64,000 nucleotides of DNA from Pelagibius litoralis (GTDB taxonomy: Bacteria; Pseudomonadota; Alphaproteobacteria; Kiloniellales; Kiloniellaceae): contig NZ_JAAQPH010000006.1 of assembly GCF_011683915.1 (NCBI RefSeq), positions 230,627 to 294,626 of the forward strand. The letters run 5' to 3'. The position numbers were made by a program, and so were the translations under genes. Every line of letters starts with the position of its first letter. Positions within the stretch are counted from its first letter, which is position 1. The notes beneath the pieces were generated by a model. That model searched no databases and was not told the DNA's origin. It was given only the letters and a program-made list of their open reading frames with translations. This document shows positions 1 to 7,800 of this stretch, piece after piece.

Positions 1-762
1 CGCGACGATGAGAACTACCGGCGGGATCAGGGCACCGAAAACCCTGCTGCGCGACGGCTGCTCTTCGGGCTGAACCAGCGCCGGAGCATCGGTCGGAGAC
101 AGCCAGGCCTTGGCCAGCATGTAGGCGATGTAGATGGCCACCAGCAGCAGGCCGGGCAGCAGGGCCGCGGCGAAGGTCTGGCCGACGGAGATGGTGTCGA
201 TGGTGAACAGGCCCTGGCGGAACTGGGCCTGCTGATAGGCGTTCGACATGACGTCGGAGAGGATGATCAGCAGGGTCGAGGGCGGAATGATCTGGCCCAG
301 GGTGCCGGCGGTACAGACCACGCCGGAGGCAAGGCGCGGGTTGTAGCCGTTGCGCAGCATGGTGGGCAGAGCGATCATGCCCATGGCCACCACGGTGGCG
401 CCGACGATGCCGGTGGAGGCGGCCAGCAGCGCGCCGACCAGGATCACCGAAACGCCGAGGCCGCCGCGCAGACTGCCGAAGAGGCGCCCCATGGTTTCCA
501 GCAGGTCTTCGGCGATGCGGCTCTGCTGCAGCACCACGCCCATGAAGACGAAAAGCGGAATGGCGATCAGCACGTTGTTGGTCAGCAGGCCGAAGATACG
601 TTGGGAAAGCGCGCCCAGCAGCCCGACATCGAAGACGCCGAAGGCCCAGCCCAGCGCGGCAAAGATCACCGCGACGCCGGTCAGCGTGAAGGCCACGGGA
701 TAGCCGAGCAGGATGGCGCCGATCAGCACCGCGAACATCAGCAGGTCGAGGTATTCGATCAC
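1..762 (-). CDS. dctM: TRAP transporter large permease DctM (partial, N-terminal 254 residues)
   Basis: This is the large membrane subunit of a tripartite ATP-independent periplasmic transporter, which moves a carboxylated solute across the inner membrane using an ion gradient. The frame is open from a GTG at 762 to the window edge, so the C-terminal part lies outside. The start overlaps the dctQ stop as GTGA, which implies translational coupling. The translation is very hydrophobic and carries the DctM-type stretches STGIVGATVVAMG (about residue 130) and GTLGQIIPPSTLLII (about 165). It follows dctP and dctQ, and hutU lies upstream on the same strand. Family assignment is firm; the substrate is not readable from this subunit. 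Confidence 0.9.
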   Translation of the reverse strand, partial: MIEYLDLLMFAVLIGAILLGYPVAFTLTGVAVIFAALGWAFGVFDVGLLGALSQRIFGLLTNNVLIAIPLFVFMGVVLQQSRIAEDLLETMGRLFGSLRGGLGVSVILVGALLAASTGIVGATVVAMGMIALPTMLRNGYNPRLASGVVCTAGTLGQIIPPSTLLIILSDVMSNAYQQAQFRQGLFTIDTISVGQTFAAALLPGLLLVAIYIAYMLAKAWLSPTDAPALVQPEEQPSRSRVFGALIPPVVLIVA

Positions 763-1268
763 GCCGATTTCCGTTTCTCGAGAAGGGACAGCAGGTCACG
801 CAGCATCCCGGCCAGGCCCTGCACGATCAGCAGGATGCAGAAGGCCGGGATCAGGGACTTGAGCAGGAAGGAAGCGGGTATGCCGCCGACCGAGATCGGC
901 CCCTCCAGCACCGCCCAGGAATTGCGCACCGACGGCCAGGTGAACCACAGCAGCATCAGCAGGGAGGGCAGCAGGAAACCAAGGGCGGCGGCCAGGTCAA
1001 TGACCGCGCGGCCGCGCTTTGCAAAGCGGCTGTAGAAGATATCGACGCGCACATGGGCATCGGCCAGCAGGGTGTAGCCGGCGCCCAGCATGAAAAGGGC
1101 GGCATGCATGTAGAGCACGCCCTCGTTCAGGAAGATGAAGGAGATGCCGAAGACGTAGCGCAGCAGCACCACGGCGAACTGTAACAGCACCATCAGCAAG
1201 GCGAACCAGCGCACGCCCATGCCGACAGTATGGTTCACGGCATCGAGCCGGGCGATCCAAAGCTGCAT
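759..1268 (-). CDS. dctQ: TRAP transporter small permease DctQ
   Basis: This is the small membrane subunit of the TRAP transporter. Its 169 residues form about four hydrophobic segments (roughly 20-40, 50-68, 90-110 and 130-152), as expected for DctQ, which is normally 150-200 residues. The residues FLNEGVLYMHAALFMLGAGY around 46-65 match the family region that packs on DctM. ATG at 1268 is the first start in frame. It lies 183 bp after the dctP stop, with a palindromic repeat in the gap, and overlaps dctM by one codon. Cotranscription with dctP is likely, although the repeat could reduce read-through. Confidence 0.88.
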   Translation of the reverse strand: MQLWIARLDAVNHTVGMGVRWFALLMVLLQFAVVLLRYVFGISFIFLNEGVLYMHAALFMLGAGYTLLADAHVRVDIFYSRFAKRGRAVIDLAAALGFLLPSLLMLLWFTWPSVRNSWAVLEGPISVGGIPASFLLKSLIPAFCILLIVQGLAGMLRDLLSLLEKRKSA

Positions 1269-1324
1269 GGTTGGTTTCCCCGAAGCGCCGAATTAGTGAC
1301 GCAATGGTCCCTGATCATTCTCCG

Positions 1325-1423
1325 CCGTCATGCTCGGGCTTGTCCCGAGCATCCATGGTTCAGCCGCCTCGCCACGGCGTCATGGACCCTCGGAACAAGC
1401 CCGAGGGTGACGGAAGGAGAATG
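1325..1423. repeat. Dispersed palindromic repeat, single inverted copy
   Basis: Two hairpin-forming ends, TGCTCGGGCTTGTCCCGAGCA and CCCTCGG-AACAAG-CCGAGGG, flank a short spacer. The same family recurs in the opposite orientation as tandem copies at about 30,412-30,789 and 31,588-31,872. Here it sits between dctQ and dctP and could form an mRNA stem-loop that affects relative expression. It is not coding. Confidence 0.75.
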
Positions 1424-1451
1424 ACTGCAACAACGTCGTTGCGCCAGCCTG

Positions 1452-2546
1452 CTAGTATTTATAGTCGAGTGCGCGGGCGTTCATCTGCCCGTTGTCGGCG
1501 TAGACCATGTAGTCGGCGATCGAAGAGCGGTAGGCGAGGAAACTCTCGACGGTCCGTTTCACCAGTTCGTCGTCGTCCTCCCGCAACTCGGTCATCACTT
1601 CGCCGGCGGCGTTGCCCATGGCGACGATGACGCTCTCCGGCAGCATCTTCACCTGCACGCCTTGCTCGGCCACCAGCTTCTGCAGAGCGGCGGCATGCTT
1701 GGTGGTGTACTCGGTCCAGACCGGGTTGTAGAGCGACTCGCAGGCCAGGGCGACCGCCTGCTTCAGGTCGTCGGGCAGGGCGTTGTAGGCTTCCAGGTTG
1801 ACGCCGCATTCCTCCGCCGAAGAGGGCTCACCCACGCCGGGCCAGTAGTAGTTCTTGGCGACCTGATAGAAGCCGAGGGCGGAATCGGTCCAGGGGCCGA
1901 TGAACTCGCCGGCGTCCAGCGCGCCGGACTGCAACGCCTGGAACATGTCGCGCCCGCCCATGGCCTGCACCGCCATGCCGAGCTTGGCGCACATCTCAGA
2001 GGCCAGGCCGGTGGTGCGATAGCGCAGGCCCTTCAGGTCGTCGACCGAGTTGATGTCCTTGCTGAACCAGCCGGCCCACTGCGGCCCGGAGTTGCCGCAG
2101 AGGAAGGGCTTCAGGCCGAAGCGTCCGTACATTTCGTCGTAAAGCGCCTGGCCGCCGCCGTGGGTCAGCCAGCCGACCTGCTCGTCGGCGCGCAGGCCGA
2201 AGGGCTGGGAGCCGAACAGCAGGATGCCCTTGGACTTGGAACCCCAGTAGGCAGGGACGGCGTGATAGAGCTCGGCGGTGCCTTCGGAAACCGCGTCGAA
2301 GACGCCGCGACCGGGAACCAGTTCACCGGCGGCAAACAGCTTCACCTCGATGCGACCGCCGGAGAGGGCGGTGATGCGGTCGGCCAGCAACTGTGCGGCG
2401 ACGCCCGGTCCGGGCAGGTTTTTCGGCCAGGCCGTGACCATCTTCCACTGCATCTTGCCTTGCGCGATGGCCGGGGCGGCCAGAGCGGAACTCGCAGCGA
2501 CCGCGGCACCGGCGCCGCCGGCTTTCAAAAATGCACGTCTCTTCAT
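1452..2546 (-). CDS. dctP: TRAP transporter periplasmic solute-binding protein, DctP/TakP-like, Tat-exported
   Basis: This is the periplasmic receptor that delivers solute to DctQM. The N-terminus MKRRAFLKAGG is a twin-arginine signal, with cleavage likely after AIAQ at about residue 29. DLKGLRYRTTG at about 170-180 contains the arginine that in this family binds the substrate carboxylate. GPWTDSALGFYQVAKNYYWP around 240-260 resembles the 2-oxoacid/lactate-binding TakP branch, often labelled mannitol/chloroaromatic. Length (364) fits that branch. It begins 62 bp after the hutU stop, on the same strand, without an obvious terminator between. Context suggests urocanate, histidine or a related imidazole acid; family similarity suggests 2-oxo or hydroxy acids. 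The substrate is therefore open. Confidence 0.9.
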   Translation of the reverse strand: MKRRAFLKAGGAGAAVAASSALAAPAIAQGKMQWKMVTAWPKNLPGPGVAAQLLADRITALSGGRIEVKLFAAGELVPGRGVFDAVSEGTAELYHAVPAYWGSKSKGILLFGSQPFGLRADEQVGWLTHGGGQALYDEMYGRFGLKPFLCGNSGPQWAGWFSKDINSVDDLKGLRYRTTGLASEMCAKLGMAVQAMGGRDMFQALQSGALDAGEFIGPWTDSALGFYQVAKNYYWPGVGEPSSAEECGVNLEAYNALPDDLKQAVALACESLYNPVWTEYTTKHAAALQKLVAEQGVQVKMLPESVIVAMGNAAGEVMTELREDDDELVKRTVESFLAYRSSIADYMVYADNGQMNARALDYKY

Positions 2547-2608
2547 GTCTCGTCTCCCAAGTTAGCAACCCAAAAAGCTTTGTTTTAGTTTCCCTTAGGA
2601 CCGTCGCC

Positions 2609-4291
2609 TCAGTCCAGCATCGGCAGGTTGAGTCCCTGCTCTCTGGCACAGTCTTTTGCGATTTCGTAGCCGGCATCGGCGTGGCGCATGACGCCGGTGG
2701 CCGGATCGTTGTGCAGCACCCGGGCGATGCGCCGGGCCGCGGCTTCGGTGCCGTCGCAGACGATCACCATGCCGGAGTGTTGCGAGTAGCCCATGCCGAC
2801 CCCGCCGCCGTGATGCAGCGACACCCAGGTGGCGCCGCTGGCGGTGTTCAGCAAGGCGTTCAGCAGCGGCCAGTCGGAGACGGCGTCGGAGCCGTCCAGC
2901 ATGCCCTCGGTCTCCCGGTTGGGGCTGGCGACGGAGCCGGAGTCCAGGTGATCGCGGCCGATGACGATAGGTGCGGAGAGCTCGCTGCTGGCGACCATCT
3001 CGTTGAAGGCGAGGCCCAGCTTGGCGCGCTGGCCCAGGCCGACCCAGCAGATCCGCGCCGGCAGGCCCTGGAACTGAATGCGCTCACGCGCCATGTCCAG
3101 CCAGTTGTGCAGATGGGTGTCGTCGGGGATCAGTTCTTTTACCTTGGCGTCGGTCTTGTAGATGTCCTTCGGGTCGCCTGACAGCGCGGCCCAGCGGAAG
3201 GGTCCGATGCCGCGGCAGAAGAGGGGGCGGATGTAGGCCGGCACAAAACCGGGGAAGTCGAAGGCATGCTCGACGCCCATATCCTGGGCCATCTGGCGGA
3301 TGTTGTTGCCGTAGTCGAAGGTGGGGACGCCCTGGGCATGGAAGTCCAGCATGGCGCGCACCTGCACGGCCATGGATTCCTTGGCCGCCTGCACCACGGC
3401 GTCGGGATTCCTGGTCTTCTCGTCCTCCCAGCGCTGCAAGGTCCAACCCGCCGGCAGGTAGCCGTTCAGCGGATCGTGGGCGGAGGTCTGGTCGGTTACG
3501 GCATCGGGCCGGATGCCCTGCTCCACCATCTCCGGAAAAATCTCTGCGGCGTTGCCGAGCAGCCCGACGGAGACGGCTTCGTCTTTGGCCTTGGCGTCCT
3601 CGATGATCGCCATCGCTTCTTCCAGGGTTGCGGCCTGACGGTCGAGGTAGCCGGTCTTCAGGCGCATCTCGATACGGCTGGGCTGGCATTCGACCGCCAG
3701 CATGGAGGCGCCGGCCATGGTCGCCGCCAGCGGCTGGGCGCCGCCCATGCCACCCAGGCCGCCGGTCAAAATCCAGCGGCCCTTCAGGTCGCCGCCATAG
3801 TGCTGGCGCCCGACCTCGACGAAGGTCTCGTAGGTGCCCTGCACGATGCCCTGGCTGCCGATGTAGATCCAGGATCCGGCGGTCATCTGGCCGTACATCA
3901 TGAGCCCGGCCTTATCGAGCTCGTTGAAGTGTTCCCAGTCGGCCCAGTGCGGCACCAGGTTGGAATTGGCGATCAGCACCCGCGGCGCATCGGCATGGGT
4001 TGGGAAGATGCCGACCGGCTTGCCGGACTGCACCAGCAGGGTCTCGTCGTCGTTCAGGTTCTGCAGGCAGGAAACGATGGTGTCGAAGGACTTCCAGTCC
4101 CGTGCCGCCCGGCCGATACCGCCGTAGACCACAAGCTCTTCCGGCTTCTCCGCCACCTCCGGGTCGAGGTTGTTCATCAGCATGCGAAGCGGCGCTTCGG
4201 TCAGCCAGGACTTGGCGGAGAGTTCCGCGCCATGGGGGCTGCGGATGACGCGGGCGTTGTCACGCCTTGAGTTGGTGGGAGTATCGGACAT
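2609..4291 (-). CDS. hutU: Urocanate hydratase
   Basis: It converts urocanate to 4-imidazolone-5-propionate in the cytoplasm, the second step of histidine degradation, with tightly bound NAD+. The 560-residue length is normal for HutU. The glycine-rich [18 protein letters not shown] near residue 175 is the NAD-binding region, and [17 protein letters not shown] near 400 holds the conserved catalytic-loop cysteine. ATG at 4291 is preferred over a TTG three codons upstream because GGAG lies about 10 nt before it. A perfect HutC-type operator lies 29 bp upstream. The TRAP receptor gene follows, so hutU and the transporter are probably one HutC-controlled unit. hutH is not adjacent. Confidence 0.97.
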   Translation of the reverse strand: MSDTPTNSRRDNARVIRSPHGAELSAKSWLTEAPLRMLMNNLDPEVAEKPEELVVYGGIGRAARDWKSFDTIVSCLQNLNDDETLLVQSGKPVGIFPTHADAPRVLIANSNLVPHWADWEHFNELDKAGLMMYGQMTAGSWIYIGSQGIVQGTYETFVEVGRQHYGGDLKGRWILTGGLGGMGGAQPLAATMAGASMLAVECQPSRIEMRLKTGYLDRQAATLEEAMAIIEDAKAKDEAVSVGLLGNAAEIFPEMVEQGIRPDAVTDQTSAHDPLNGYLPAGWTLQRWEDEKTRNPDAVVQAAKESMAVQVRAMLDFHAQGVPTFDYGNNIRQMAQDMGVEHAFDFPGFVPAYIRPLFCRGIGPFRWAALSGDPKDIYKTDAKVKELIPDDTHLHNWLDMARERIQFQGLPARICWVGLGQRAKLGLAFNEMVASSELSAPIVIGRDHLDSGSVASPNRETEGMLDGSDAVSDWPLLNALLNTASGATWVSLHHGGGVGMGYSQHSGMVIVCDGTEAAARRIARVLHNDPATGVMRHADAGYEIAKDCAREQGLNLPMLD

Positions 4292-4319
4292 GGCAGGCAA
4301 ACTCCGGATCTGGACCGAA

Positions 4320-4333
4320 GTTGTATATACAAC
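4320..4333. promoter_or_regulatory. HutC operator in front of hutU
   Basis: GTTGTATATACAAC is a perfect 14-bp palindrome and matches the known HutC binding sequence (core TGTATATACA). It lies 29 bp upstream of the hutU start, where bound repressor would block transcription or initiation. Release by urocanate is the established HutC mechanism. Three further copies occur in the next 10 kb. Confidence 0.9.
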
Positions 4334-4375
4334 TTTCGCCGGAGAGTCGACGGGGAAGGGCAGGCGCGCTCCGGC

Positions 4376-4870
4376 CTAGCCGCTCCGCCCGCAACTGCGC
4401 GCGAGGATCGGGACCCATTCTTCACCCAGGTCGGCTTCCCAGAGGGCGTCGAAGCGGTCGTTGCCGGTGAAGCGGAATTCTTCGCGCACCGGCCCGCCGC
4501 TGGCGAGGACGTGGCGCATCTCGCCCTCAAGCTTTATGCGCTCGGCGGTTTCCTCCACCAGTTTCATCTCCACCGTGGCGTCGTAGGAGAGGACCCGGCG
4601 CAGGGCGAGCGGCGTCGAACCGTCGTCCAGCCAGACGTCGAGCAGGGTGGCGCCGTTGTCCTCGGTGATCTCGCCGATCAGCCAGCCGTTGCTGAGGCGG
4701 TAGTTCAGGGTCATGGCGATGGCGGCGTCGTTTTCCTGGGCCTGACAGGACCACTGGCCGACCAGCCTTTCCGCCAGCGGTGCGGCCTCGGCTTTGGCCC
4801 ATGGATTGCCCAGGAACAGGGCGGCCGCGAGGACCGGGATGGCGGACTGAAGGAGGGTTCCGGGTCGCAC
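4376..4870 (-). CDS. Secreted hypothetical protein
   Basis: This is a 164-residue protein with an N-terminal signal peptide (hydrophobic ALLQSAIPVLAAALFLG region, likely cleaved near AEAA at about residue 30). The mature part is rich in beta-prone residues, starts LVGQWSCQAQ and ends with a cysteine at about 161, so one disulphide is possible. The pattern resembles small lipocalin-like or DUF-type stress proteins that begin with a W-containing LxGxW motif, but no specific family is recognised. It lies on the same strand upstream of hutU, with the HutC operator between, so it is probably a separate unit. No function is proposed. Confidence 0.7.
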   Translation of the reverse strand: MRPGTLLQSAIPVLAAALFLGNPWAKAEAAPLAERLVGQWSCQAQENDAAIAMTLNYRLSNGWLIGEITEDNGATLLDVWLDDGSTPLALRRVLSYDATVEMKLVEETAERIKLEGEMRHVLASGGPVREEFRFTGNDRFDALWEADLGEEWVPILARSCGRSG

Positions 4871-5022
4871 GATCAGGGCTCCAAGTGACGGTTCATCGGC
4901 GACTCAGCTTCAGTCTTGTAGGGTTTTCAGGCGGGGGCGTCCAGTGATCCTGCGGAAATCGTTGCCCGGACCGCACTCAAACGTGATTGGCGCCGGTCAC
5001 CTTGCAATGGTGGACTTTGCCG

Positions 5023-5847
5023 ATGCGCTGTCTCTTGCAAAAAATCTCTCCGGTGGCGGCCTTGGCGATCTTGATGCTGTCCGGCAATGCAACAGCAGCC
5101 GATCCCGGACTTGACCTGGTCGCCATTCCCGGCGGCAGTTTCGTGACCGGTGACGCGGGCGGCGATGCCAACGAGGTGCGGCGGCGCGTTAGCGTTGCGC
5201 CCTTCAGCCTGATGCGGCGTGAAGTGACCAATGCCCAGTTCGCCGCCTTCGCCGCGCTGAAGAACCATAGGACGGAGGCTGAATTGCGGGGCAGCGGCTA
5301 TGTCTGGACAGACCGCTGGCGGTTGGCCGCTGGGGCCGACTGGCGGCGTCCACAGGGTCAGGGTTCTTCCATCGACGGCCTGGACGCGCATCCTGTGGTG
5401 CAGGTCTCCGTCCGCGATGCCGAAGCTTTCTGCGCCCACCACGGCCTGCGTCTGCCCAGCGAAAACGAGTGGGCCTTCGCCGCCCGGGGGCCGCAGTCGC
5501 TGCGCTACGCCTGGGGCGACGTCCCGCCGGTGCAGGACGGCAAACAGCTTGTCGCCAACTTCGGGACCGAGCCCTGCTGCGCAGCGGATGACAGCGACGG
5601 CTATGCGCGCACGGCCCCGGTCGGCAGCTATCCCGCCGGGCGCTCGCCCTTCGCGCTCGACGACATGGCCGGCAATGTCTGGGAGTGGACGGCCAGCCCG
5701 TTTCCCGGCAAGCCGGCGGAGCGGGTGATCCGCGGCGGCGGCTGGGGCAACAACCCCTACTGTCTGCGCGCCGCCTACCGCCACGGCAACCCGCCGGACA
5801 TCAGCCTGGACATGGTCGGCTTTCGCTGCGCTGGGCCGCCAAGCTAA
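5023..5847 (+). CDS. SUMF1/formylglycine-generating-enzyme-like secreted protein
   Basis: This FGE-sulfatase/SUMF1-domain protein has about 274 residues. ATG at 5023 gives a clean signal peptide (VAALAILMLSG, cleavage near ATAA); a TTG 12 codons upstream is less likely. Family landmarks are IPGGSFVTGD near residue 35, NAQFAAFAA, LPSENEWAFAARG, MAGNVWEWT and the terminal VIRGGGWGNNPYCLRAAYR...GFRC. In true formylglycine-generating enzymes two cysteines about five residues apart sit in the RGGS-C-xxxx-C segment. Here the first position is not cysteine, only the second is. Sulfatase activation is therefore doubtful, and a binding or other SUMF1-fold role is more likely. No sulfatase gene is nearby. 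Confidence 0.82.
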   Translation: MRCLLQKISPVAALAILMLSGNATAADPGLDLVAIPGGSFVTGDAGGDANEVRRRVSVAPFSLMRREVTNAQFAAFAALKNHRTEAELRGSGYVWTDRWRLAAGADWRRPQGQGSSIDGLDAHPVVQVSVRDAEAFCAHHGLRLPSENEWAFAARGPQSLRYAWGDVPPVQDGKQLVANFGTEPCCAADDSDGYARTAPVGSYPAGRSPFALDDMAGNVWEWTASPFPGKPAERVIRGGGWGNNPYCLRAAYRHGNPPDISLDMVGFRCAGPPS

Positions 5848-5890
5848 GGGCGGCAAAAACGACTTGAAGGTAAGGTTCTTTTGTTTATAT

Positions 5891-5906
5891 AGTTATCATG
5901 ATAACT
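5891..5906. promoter_or_regulatory. Palindromic operator, probable MarR site
   Basis: AGTTATCATGATAACT is a perfect 16-bp palindrome, 14 bp in front of the ABM monooxygenase start and inside an AT-rich promoter-like stretch. The gene after the monooxygenase encodes a MarR regulator, and MarR proteins usually bind such palindromes over their own operon promoter. Autoregulation is inferred. Confidence 0.7.
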
Positions 5907-5920
5907 AAATGGAGCCCGTC

Positions 5921-6214
5921 ATGCCGGAAACCTTTTCTCTCTTCGCCCGGATCGTCCCGAAGCCCGAGCACCTTGAAGATGCCCGCCAGGCGATTCAGGA
6001 GATCATCCCGGCGACGCGCCGGGAAGCGGGCTGCCGCGAATTCGTTCTGCACGAGGCCCGCGACGGCGCCGGGCACCTCTTCCTCTATGAGACCTGGGAC
6101 GACGATGCGGCGTTGGAGGCGCACTACGCTCAGCCTTACACGCTGTCGGTTTTCGAGCGTTATCGGGACTGGCTGGCCGAACCGGTGCAGATCACCAAGC
6201 TGACGCGGCTGTGA
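5921..6214 (+). CDS. Antibiotic-biosynthesis-monooxygenase (ABM) domain protein, putative quinol monooxygenase
   Basis: This is a 97-residue single ABM-domain protein of the YgiN type. Such proteins are dimeric ferredoxin-like folds that act on quinols or aromatic metabolites without cofactor. The segments REAGCREFVLHEA and LFLYETWDDDAALEAH are the family signature. ATG at 5921 is chosen because GGAG ends six bases before it; an ATG four codons upstream lacks this. The MarR gene follows after 13 bp, so the two form an operon, probably responding to a phenolic or quinone-like signal. The substrate is unknown. Confidence 0.85.
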   Translation: MPETFSLFARIVPKPEHLEDARQAIQEIIPATRREAGCREFVLHEARDGAGHLFLYETWDDDAALEAHYAQPYTLSVFERYRDWLAEPVQITKLTRL

Positions 6215-6227
6215 GGGCGGCCTCTCT

Positions 6228-6665
6228 ATGTTTTTCCTGAAAGACCTGCCGACCCAGGACATGCTGCGGGGTTATCAGGCACGCTTTACCGAGATGGATG
6301 CGCCGACGGTAGAGGCGGCCCTGAAGCTGCTACGCCGGGCCAGCCTTTTGCTGCGCGCTCTTGAGACTTACTTCGCCGAGCACGGTCTCTCTCAGACGCG
6401 CTTTTTGATCCTGGTTCTGCTGGACCGCGACCCGACGGTGGACGGCCTCTCGGCGACGGAGATTTCGGAGAAGCTGGATATCTCCAAGCCCATCGTCACC
6501 AACACGCTGAAGGCCCTGGCCCGCGAAGGTTTTATCCGGGTCACCGACAACGAGGAAGACCGCCGGGCCCGTTGGATCACTTTGACCCGCAAGGGCCGGG
6601 CGAGACTGCAGGCGCTGTTGCCGGGCTATTTCGAAACGATCCAGACCTTCATGGCCGAAGACTGA
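6228..6665 (+). CDS. MarR-family transcriptional regulator
   Basis: This is a 145-residue winged-helix regulator. The DNA-binding region TEISEKLDISKPIVTNTLKA (about 82-101) is followed by the wing DNEEDRRARWITLTRKG (about 108-124), which is diagnostic of MarR. An amphipathic N-terminal helix and the C-terminal helix form the dimer interface. It lies 13 bp after the ABM gene, with which it is probably cotranscribed. The 16-bp palindrome at 5891-5906 is the likely operator for both. The ligand cannot be deduced; phenolic compounds or oxidants are typical. Confidence 0.9.
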   Translation: MFFLKDLPTQDMLRGYQARFTEMDAPTVEAALKLLRRASLLLRALETYFAEHGLSQTRFLILVLLDRDPTVDGLSATEISEKLDISKPIVTNTLKALAREGFIRVTDNEEDRRARWITLTRKGRARLQALLPGYFETIQTFMAED

Positions 6666-6686
6666 GCGAACGCGGGTTATGCCAAG

Positions 6687-6965
6687 GTGAACAAGCGTCT
6701 GGTCTTCATGCTCGCGGTCTGGGTCTGCGTCTATCCGCTGGTCACCCTGCTGCTGTCCGCTTTGGAATGGCTCGGCCTGCAGCTTCCCCTGGCCCTGCAA
6801 ACCCTGTTGCTGACCGCCGTTGTGGTGCCCGCCATGGTGTTTGTTGTTGTCCCGGGCGTTTCGCGGTTTGTTGGCGGGCCCGTTAGTCCCGGTCCCGGTC
6901 TTCCGCCGAAAAGCGCCCGCCCAGGCGGTAGCGGTCGCCGGGGTGGAGCAGGCGGGCCCAGGTGA
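6687..6965 (+). CDS. Small two-helix membrane protein, 3' end antisense to hutC
   Basis: A GTG-initiated frame of 92 residues starts 21 bp after the MarR stop. Residues 5-28 (FMLAVWVCVYPLVTLLLSAL) and 36-58 (ALQTLLLTAVVVPAMVFVVV) are clear hydrophobic helices with the look of a real inner-membrane hairpin. The last 27 residues are Gly/Pro/Arg-rich because they run antisense through the end of hutC (83-bp convergent overlap), so this tail is probably unstructured. AAGG precedes the start. The third-gene position in the ABM-MarR operon supports it. The family is not recognised. Confidence 0.5.
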   Translation: MNKRLVFMLAVWVCVYPLVTLLLSALEWLGLQLPLALQTLLLTAVVVPAMVFVVVPGVSRFVGGPVSPGPGLPPKSARPGGSGRRGGAGGPR

Positions 6966-7635
6966 CCGGTCGCTTGCCGGACCAGGTGTGGCGGCGCAGC
7001 AGCAGGCAGGGGGTGCCGGCGTCGATCTCCAGCAGGCGCCGTTCCTCATCGCTGGGCAGCACCGCCATCACCATGTGCTCGGCTTCGCTTAAGGGAGCGG
7101 CCTGCATCAGATAGTGGTTGGGTGTGATCCTGGTGAAGTCCTGGTCCATGTAGGCCGGTGCCGCCGCCGGGCTGACGTAGCGGTCTTCCAACTGGATCGG
7201 CTGGCCGTTTTCCCGGTGAACGATGATAGAATGAAACAGCGTGTCGCCGCGTTTCAGGCCTAGCAGCTTGGCCTCGAAGGCGCGGGCCTTCTCGCGGCGC
7301 AGCAGGCAGATCTCGGCGCTGTGGTCGTGGCCACGCGCGCGAATCTCGTCGGCGATGTTGTGGATCGAGAGGATTTCGGACTGCGGCTTGGTCTGCGCCA
7401 CAAAGGTGCCGGCGCCCTGGACCCGGTCCAGCCAGCCTTCGCCGGTCAGCTCCCGCAGGGCGCGGTTCACCGTCATCCGGCTGACGCCCTGTTCGCGGGT
7501 CAGTTCGTTCTCCGAAGGCACGCGCCCGCCCTCCGGCCAGTCACCCGCCAGGATGCGGCTGACGATGTAGTCCTTCACCTGCTGATAGAGGGGCGGGTCG
7601 TCCTGCGCGGTGGGGGCGGGGGTGGAAGGGGCCAT
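6883..7635 (-). CDS. hutC: Histidine utilisation repressor HutC (GntR family)
   Basis: This is a GntR/HutC-type repressor of 250 residues. The N-terminal winged helix includes YQQVKDYIVSRI, GRVPSENELTREQGVSRMTV and RVQGAGTFVA (residues about 15-80). The C-terminal UTRA ligand domain, which senses urocanate in characterised HutC proteins, carries HSIIVHRENGQPIQLEDRYV. ATG at 7635 gives the canonical length; an in-frame start further upstream would fall inside the operator. It is divergent from hutG with the operator at 7731-7744 between, so autorepression is likely. Four matching operators in the window define its probable regulon. Its 3' end overlaps a small membrane gene on the other strand. 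Confidence 0.95.
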   Translation of the reverse strand: MAPSTPAPTAQDDPPLYQQVKDYIVSRILAGDWPEGGRVPSENELTREQGVSRMTVNRALRELTGEGWLDRVQGAGTFVAQTKPQSEILSIHNIADEIRARGHDHSAEICLLRREKARAFEAKLLGLKRGDTLFHSIIVHRENGQPIQLEDRYVSPAAAPAYMDQDFTRITPNHYLMQAAPLSEAEHMVMAVLPSDEERRLLEIDAGTPCLLLRRHTWSGKRPVTWARLLHPGDRYRLGGRFSAEDRDRD

Positions 7636-7730
7636 AGGGTAGGGTGGTTTCCTGGGTTGGGTTTGCTTGCGGCCTGAACTGTTCCAAGCAACTGCCTTTG
7701 CCTGCCATGAGACAAGCTTTACGGCAGAAA

Positions 7731-7744
7731 CTTGTATATACAAG
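7731..7744. promoter_or_regulatory. HutC operator between hutC and hutG
   Basis: CTTGTATATACAAG is a perfect palindrome 57 bp upstream of hutG and 95 bp upstream of hutC on the opposite strand. It could repress both directions. The TTGTATATACAA core is identical to the other three sites. Confidence 0.9.
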
Positions 7745-7800
7745 ATGGGGTGTTCTGGCCAGCCTGACGCCGCTTGCGCCGGCCCTCAAAAGGATCGTCG

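Noticed and set aside
1662..2588. Plus-strand frame of 308 residues opposite dctP
   Set aside because: Shadow of the TRAP receptor gene, Gly/Ala/Val-rich without family features.
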